DNA of 64,000 nt from Cupriavidus basilensis (GTDB taxonomy: Bacteria > Pseudomonadota > Gammaproteobacteria > Burkholderiales > Burkholderiaceae): the NCBI RefSeq assembly GCF_000832305.1, contig NZ_CP010536.1, forward strand, positions 1,426,001 to 1,490,000, written 5' to 3'. The notes under the pieces are model-generated. The model was not told where the DNA came from. It ran no database searches and worked only from the letters and a program-made list of their open reading frames with translations. This document shows positions 60,365 through 64,000 of this stretch, in pieces; the first letter of the stretch is position 1; each line of letters starts with the position of its first letter. The position numbers were made by a program, and so were the translations under genes.

Positions 60365-60654
60365 CGGACCTGGAACTGATCGAGGCAGCAGCGCAGGCAG
60401 CTGGTTACGAGACGCAGCGGTACCGCGTGCGCGAGCTCGAAGTAGTGTACGTGCGCGAGGACGGCGGCGAGTGGGAGTACTTCGACCCGCTACAGGACGA
60501 TGCCCATGCTTTCCGCTTGATGGTCAGGATGGCACGGCGGGTAGCCAGCAATGGGGGCAATTTCTCGTGTGCTTTCGCTGAGGTTGATGGCGATCGTGCG
60601 AAGGTGCGTCGATCGCTCGCCACGGCTGTTGCTGGACGGAAGGGACTCCAATGA
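60361..60654 (+). CDS. Phage ABA-sandwich-type small protein
   Basis: The 97-residue product (MTDLELIEAAAQAAGYETQR, then EWEYFDPLQDDAHAFRLMVR) fits the short alpha-beta-alpha 'phage ABA sandwich' domain, with its W-x-P-L-x-D-DAxxL pattern. Function unknown. Four-base overlaps on both sides. Confidence 0.75.
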   Translation: MTDLELIEAAAQAAGYETQRYRVRELEVVYVREDGGEWEYFDPLQDDAHAFRLMVRMARRVASNGGNFSCAFAEVDGDRAKVRRSLATAVAGRKGLQ

Positions 60655-60926
60655 AGGTCGAGATGGGAAAGATCCCGATCACCATTTCCCTGGACGCGCC
60701 GAAGGTCGGCGATGTGTTGCGCGCGAAGGGCGGCCGGGGAGATACGCGTTTCTGGCTAGTAGCCGCTGTCGCCAATCAGACCGCGCACGTTCTGGGTTTG
60801 GACCGCGAAGGGAACATCGTCAGCACTGCTAGTTACGGTGTTCATGCGCTCGCCGGCCGTGAGATAGTTGGCGCGGTCGAGGACTTCGCGGAAATGCGCC
60901 TCAATATCAAATGGGAGACTGTCTAA
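60651..60926 (+). CDS. Small phage protein, unknown
   Basis: A 91-residue beta-rich product (MKVEMGKIPITISLDAPKVG, then DTRFWLVAAVANQTAHVLGL). It is the last of the coupled run before the terminase large subunit; the gap to that gene is 156 bases. Confidence 0.7.
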   Translation: MKVEMGKIPITISLDAPKVGDVLRAKGGRGDTRFWLVAAVANQTAHVLGLDREGNIVSTASYGVHALAGREIVGAVEDFAEMRLNIKWETV

Positions 60927-61082
60927 GATTCTGCGTCTCACGCAGAAACGGGTACGCCTTAACCCAAACCGGTGATGACGATTACGGAAAGTTGCGCCGT
61001 TTGAGGCGCCCCCGGTATAACAGAATGGTGGAGTTGATAACCACCGCTGGCGACTTCGACAGCGATATCGAATCCACGAGTA
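60927..61082 (+). promoter_or_regulatory. Terminase large subunit upstream region
   Basis: GCGCC and GGCGC (60989-61006 area) form a short hairpin, followed by a GGTATAACAG stretch (61013-61022) that could be a -10 region. No operator motif. A 65-codon frame here (60911-61108) overlaps the terminase start and has no family features. Confidence 0.4.
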
Positions 61083-62597
61083 GTGCCGGCAGCAAAGACG
61101 CTTCCTGAAGACCCCCGCTGGCTGGGCTTTGTCGATCGCTATGCGTTCGATCTGACGCGCTTCGCAATTGAGGTGTGCGGGATGACCTGCACACATCAAC
61201 AGATCGACCTCTTCGAATCCATCAACCCGGCCGGCTCAAGGACGTCTGTTTCATCCGGACACGGCACCGGGAAGACGAGAGCCATTGGTATCACGGCGTT
61301 GTGGCATCTGCTGTGCTACTTCCTCAGTAACACGATGCTGACCGCGCCGAAGATAGAGCAGGTCCGCAACACAGCTTGGAAGGAGATCACCGATATCAAG
61401 GACCTGGTCCGCGCCGGCCCGCATGGGTGGATAGCGGACTACTTTGAGGTCGAGGCTGAGCGCGTCTACGTAAAGGGCTACAAGCAGCAGTGGTTCATCA
61501 TTGCCAAGACTGCCCCGCGCGGCTCGCCAGAGAATCTGGCGGGTATGCACCGGGACTGGTACCTGGTGATAGCCGATGAGGCCTCGGGCATCCCGGACAA
61601 CAACTACACGGTGCTGACGGGCGCGTTGACAGATGCCCGCAACCGGATGTTGCTGACGAGCCAGCCGACGCGAAACGTGGGGTTCTTCTACGATACGCAT
61701 CACTCCCTGTCGAAAGCGGAGGGTGGGCCGTGGAATGCCCTCGTTTTCAACTCGGAGGAATCGCCTCGGGTATCGGACGAGTTCATTCGGGACAAGAAGC
61801 TCGAGTACACCGATGTGGAGTACCAGATCAAGGTGCTCGGCCGGTTCCCCGAGAACATGGACGGTTTTCTGCTGGGGCGCAGCCAGCTCGAGGCTTGCTT
61901 CGACAAGGAGGTAATCGGGGACGGCCTGCTTTATGGCTTTGTCGCTTCGGCTGACGTAGGGGCCGGCGAATACCGGGACAAATCGATTCTGGTGCTAGCG
62001 AAGGTGTCCGGCTATGGTGATTTCGGGCCGGACGCGAGACGGGTGCAGGTATTTGGTATCCCCATCATCACGAACACTCGAATCATTCAGGACTTCACTG
62101 GTGACGTGTTTCACCAGGTCGCTGAAATTGAGAGCGCGACCACCCTGGTTGATGCCGGCGGCATGGGGGTGGCGGTCTGCCAGGGTTTAGAGACAAAGGG
62201 CTTGCCCAATGTCATACGGGTGAAGTGGGGTAATTCCTGCTTCGGTACGAAAAACAAGGAGCGCTTCTTCAATCTGCGCGCGCAGGCCATGGTGCATGCA
62301 TCTCGGGCGGCCAAGGAAGGCCGGCTGGGCATTGTCTCAGGGCCCTGGCGCAAGGACATTCTGGATCAGGGGTCCCGCATCCCCTACCACTTTGATGAGA
62401 AGGCGCGCTATGTCATAGAGAAGAAGGAGGATATGCGGGCTGCCGGTATTCCATCTCCAGACATCTGGGACGCAATCTGTTTCCTATTCCTGGAAGACGC
62501 CAACTACATCATCGCTGAGTCAAGTTCGACTCCGGAGGTGGTGACGAAACGCGACGAGGCAAGGAAGGAGGCCGAGGATATGTTTGCGCATGCTTAA
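61083..62597 (+). CDS. Terminase large subunit
   Basis: The 504-residue protein has the packaging ATPase Walker A SSGHGTGKTRAIGI (residues 57-70), Walker B WYLVIADEASGI (about 160), the coupling ALTDARNRMLLTSQPTRN segment, and a C-terminal nuclease domain (GFVASADVGAGEYRDKSILV with the RNase-H-like Asp, ATTLVDAGGMGVAVC, and SPDIWDAICFLFLE). It cuts concatemeric DNA and powers packaging. GTG 61083 is used; the portal gene is expected downstream but lies beyond the small genes here. Confidence 0.93.
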   Translation: MPAAKTLPEDPRWLGFVDRYAFDLTRFAIEVCGMTCTHQQIDLFESINPAGSRTSVSSGHGTGKTRAIGITALWHLLCYFLSNTMLTAPKIEQVRNTAWKEITDIKDLVRAGPHGWIADYFEVEAERVYVKGYKQQWFIIAKTAPRGSPENLAGMHRDWYLVIADEASGIPDNNYTVLTGALTDARNRMLLTSQPTRNVGFFYDTHHSLSKAEGGPWNALVFNSEESPRVSDEFIRDKKLEYTDVEYQIKVLGRFPENMDGFLLGRSQLEACFDKEVIGDGLLYGFVASADVGAGEYRDKSILVLAKVSGYGDFGPDARRVQVFGIPIITNTRIIQDFTGDVFHQVAEIESATTLVDAGGMGVAVCQGLETKGLPNVIRVKWGNSCFGTKNKERFFNLRAQAMVHASRAAKEGRLGIVSGPWRKDILDQGSRIPYHFDEKARYVIEKKEDMRAAGIPSPDIWDAICFLFLEDANYIIAESSSTPEVVTKRDEARKEAEDMFAHA

Positions 62598-62708
62598 CCC
62601 CTCTTCATGGGGGGATGCGGTCAGACATAAGTGAGTCCAGAATACCCACCGATGGCTAAAAATAGTCGCCTAAAAACGGTGACACAGACAAAAGCATAGG
62701 AGTTTTTG

Positions 62709-62963
62709 ATGGATCAGAAGACGGACGACTCCCCCATCTATATCACCGGAGACGTGGCCAAGCCCATTCTCCTGGCTATCGAGAAGGTGGTTGCCAAGGC
62801 TGCAAAGGACGGGGTCAGCGCTAGTGTCGAGGAGGTCGGCGATACGCTTGCAGACGGGTTGAGCAACACCGACGAGGCAGGGCGTATTGAGATCCTCCGC
62901 GCAATATCGGAAATGCTGATTCACAACTTCGAAGGGTTCACGCTCAGGCCATCTGAGTGCTGA
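62709..62963 (+). CDS. Small acidic phage protein
   Basis: An 84-residue product (MDQKTDDSPIYITGDVAKPI, LLAIEKVVAKAAKDG). AGGAG is seven bases before ATG 62709. It lies alone between the terminase and a terminator. Function unknown. Confidence 0.65.
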   Translation: MDQKTDDSPIYITGDVAKPILLAIEKVVAKAAKDGVSASVEEVGDTLADGLSNTDEAGRIEILRAISEMLIHNFEGFTLRPSEC

Positions 62964-63028
62964 TCCGCTTCAAAGGATAGGGCGAGAGGGGTCTTACCTA
63001 TCTGGCAGCAGCGAAAGAGCCTCGAGAC

Positions 63029-63052
63029 ATGAGCTTGGGGCTCATTTTTTTT
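63029..63052 (+). terminator. Terminator downstream of the terminase unit
   Basis: ATGAGC (63029-63034) pairs with GCTCAT (63040-63045), followed by a long T run. It ends the transcription unit before the next operator-promoter. Confidence 0.78.
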
Positions 63053-63063
63053 GCCCCAAATAA

Positions 63064-63115
63064 TGCGTATATGGCTAAAAAAATGCTTGATAAAATAGCC
63101 ACATATGCATAATAT
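63064..63115 (+). promoter_or_regulatory. Operator pair and promoter before the small membrane protein
   Basis: TTGATA (63087-63092) and TAATAT (63110-63115) are 17 bases apart with TAGCCACATATGCA in the spacer (63096-63109). A second, inverted copy (TGCGTATATGGCTA) lies at 63064-63077. The pattern matches the promoters at 25485, 32542, 36726 and 37640. Confidence 0.75.
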
Positions 63116-63219
63116 CCAACCGTCACTTGTCAGGACTTCTAAGGGGAGACGGCTGATGGGCTTCAAGCATACCGCAACCGGGGATACCGTCCCTGGGCTT
63201 GGAAACAGGAGGTAAGGCG

Positions 63220-63402
63220 ATGTTCCTTGCTTGCTTCATCAGTTCGCTCGCCCTTGCCCTTGTTGTCACCGCCATCACCAGGCCACGCACTCTGAACAGC
63301 GCCGTCCTGGAGATCGGGGTCGTGACCGTGACAGCCCTGTTTTCGCTGTATTGCGCTGCAACGGCCTTTCACTGGGCCTTCCCGCATGCACCAGGTTTCT
63401 AG
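63220..63402 (+). CDS. Small membrane protein, holin-like
   Basis: A 60-residue product with two hydrophobic helices (LACFISSLALALVVTAI and AVLEIGVVTVTALFSLYCAA). A perfect AGGAGG lies eight bases before ATG 63220. Size and topology would fit a holin or other phage membrane protein; no lysis partner is in view. Confidence 0.6.
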   Translation: MFLACFISSLALALVVTAITRPRTLNSAVLEIGVVTVTALFSLYCAATAFHWAFPHAPGF

Positions 63403-63425
63403 TCAAGCTCAGCAGGTAGAACAGC

Positions 63426-63650
63426 ATGAAGAAAGTCACCGGAACTAACGCCCGCGCCCGTTGCAAGCTGCAACCGCAATCAATGCGCACCGAGCCGTAT
63501 TACGTGAGCCATAACCAGGTCACCAAGGACGAACCGCGCCCTGGCTGGTACTGGCGGCGCGCAGCGCGGCTGAACGGAAGGCTGCTGTCGGTGCCCCACG
63601 GGCCGTATCTGCAGCAGTGCGAAGCAGCCTCGGCATCGCAGCGCGATTGA
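63426..63650 (+). CDS. Small basic phage protein
   Basis: A 74-residue, Arg/Lys-rich product (KKVTGTNARARCKLQPQSMR, then RPGWYWRRAARLNGRLLSVP). No ribosome site is clear. It may be real because it is tightly spaced with its neighbours; function unknown. Confidence 0.5.
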   Translation: MKKVTGTNARARCKLQPQSMRTEPYYVSHNQVTKDEPRPGWYWRRAARLNGRLLSVPHGPYLQQCEAASASQRD

Positions 63651-63653
63651 CCC

Positions 63654-63980
63654 ATGACTGACGATGCGTTGTACGCGAAGGCCGTCGCCGTGGTGCACGA
63701 ACGCCAGATCGCATCTATCACCCTGGTCGAGCGCTGCCTGAAGATCCCCTACGCGGTAGCCATGTCCCTGATGGATCGGATGAGCCAGGAGACCACGTTT
63801 GTTCGCAGGCTCCCAACGGGGCTGTTCGAGTACACGGCAAATGCCCTGGCGGCAGAGAACGCAACGCTTCATAGGCGGGTACAGGATCTTGAAAGCCAAC
63901 TCGGGATTTGTCGCGAGGCGCTAGCGGATGCCGAGCGAGAGCTCGCTGCTGCAAATCGGGAACTGTCATGCCATCGCTGA
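63654..63980 (+). CDS. FtsK-gamma-like winged-helix phage protein
   Basis: The 108-residue product opens with DDALYAKAVAVVHERQIASI, then TLVERCLKIPYAVAMSLMDR, the pattern of the FtsK gamma winged helix that binds KOPS-like DNA signals. A coiled coil follows from about residue 68. Such stand-alone domains occur in phages; the binding site and role are not known. It lies three bases after the preceding gene. Confidence 0.72.
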   Translation: MTDDALYAKAVAVVHERQIASITLVERCLKIPYAVAMSLMDRMSQETTFVRRLPTGLFEYTANALAAENATLHRRVQDLESQLGICREALADAERELAAANRELSCHR

Positions 63981-64000
63981 CGACTGTGCCCACGAAAGGG

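Larger units (their letters stand above)
23227..64000. mobile_element. Prophage (left 40.8 kb of a tailed temperate phage)
   Basis: The element begins at the tRNA-Pro gene and runs past the right edge. Hallmarks in order: integrase, DUF4224 protein, diversity-generating retroelement, recombination genes (SMC-like ATPase, RecT-like, PD-(D/E)XK), divergent CI-like and Cro-like regulators, replication genes, methyltransferase, helicase, terminase small and large subunits. Capsid, portal and tail genes are expected to the right. Base composition is more A/T-rich than the host, and a shared operator motif links the control regions. The right attachment site is not in the window. Confidence 0.96.

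Noticed and set aside
60911..61108. 65-codon frame just before the terminase large subunit
   Set aside because: No ribosome site or motif, and it overlaps the terminase start in another frame; kept only as part of the upstream region.

Overview
The window is chromosomal DNA of a GC-rich betaproteobacterium of the Burkholderiaceae, most like Cupriavidus or Ralstonia. That is inferred from the infC-rpmI-rplT-pheS-pheT-ihfA-MerR-tRNA-Pro order, the DUF2968 protein, the TRAP transporter, the hydroxybutyrate and CoA-transferase genes, and codon use. Bases 1 to about 23,230 are host chromosome. The rest, to the right edge, is the left 40.8 kb of a temperate tailed-phage genome integrated at a tRNA-Pro(GGG) gene. 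The other prophage end and the head and tail genes lie outside the window.

Host part: a partial ETF-ubiquinone oxidoreductase gene, a short-chain dehydrogenase, a three-gene TRAP transporter, a DUF2968 protein, a thioesterase, a PAS-LuxR regulator, both subunits of a 3-oxoacid CoA-transferase, a DUF411 protein, 3-hydroxybutyrate dehydrogenase, a hydrolase, a RidA protein and relA. Two identical tRNA-Val(GAC) genes follow, then the translation cluster thrS-infC-rpmI-rplT-pheS-pheT-ihfA-merR-like and the tRNA-Pro gene. infC appears to start at ATC.

Prophage, leftward (minus) arm, 23.3 to 37.5 kb: a CI-like repressor at 37.1-37.5 kb; an early recombination operon (PD-(D/E)XK exonuclease, RecT-like annealing protein, DUF5131 protein, SMC/Rad50-like ATPase and small partners); then a complete diversity-generating retroelement (DGR); then a DNA-binding protein, a DUF4224 protein and the integrase. 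The DGR has two tandem DUF1566/C-type-lectin-like target genes, each ending in a 110-bp variable repeat (VR), followed by avd, the 110-bp template repeat (TR) and a DGR-type reverse transcriptase. TR and the VRs differ at 27 sites, and 26 of these are at template adenines. This is the most striking system in the window.

Prophage, rightward (plus) arm, 37.6 to 64.0 kb: a Cro-like protein, a DUF1376 replication-type protein that carries a cluster of TGCGAC repeats (candidate origin), a TGT/DpdA-like protein, nucleases, a stand-alone ppGpp-hydrolase-like HD protein, a DNA methyltransferase, a VRR-NUC/SNF2 helicase pair, a eukaryotic-type protein kinase with its own promoter, a Ref-like nuclease and a terminase small subunit. 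Then come about 10 kb of small accessory genes (RdgC, HExxH protein, MazG-like, nucleotidyltransferase-like, macro-domain protein and others) before the terminase large subunit.

A 16-bp palindromic motif (TAGCC-N6-GGCTA and variants) recurs in the intergenic regions of the prophage. In at least five places it lies inside the 17-bp spacer between a recognisable -35 and -10 box, so it looks like the operator of a phage-wide repressor regulon.
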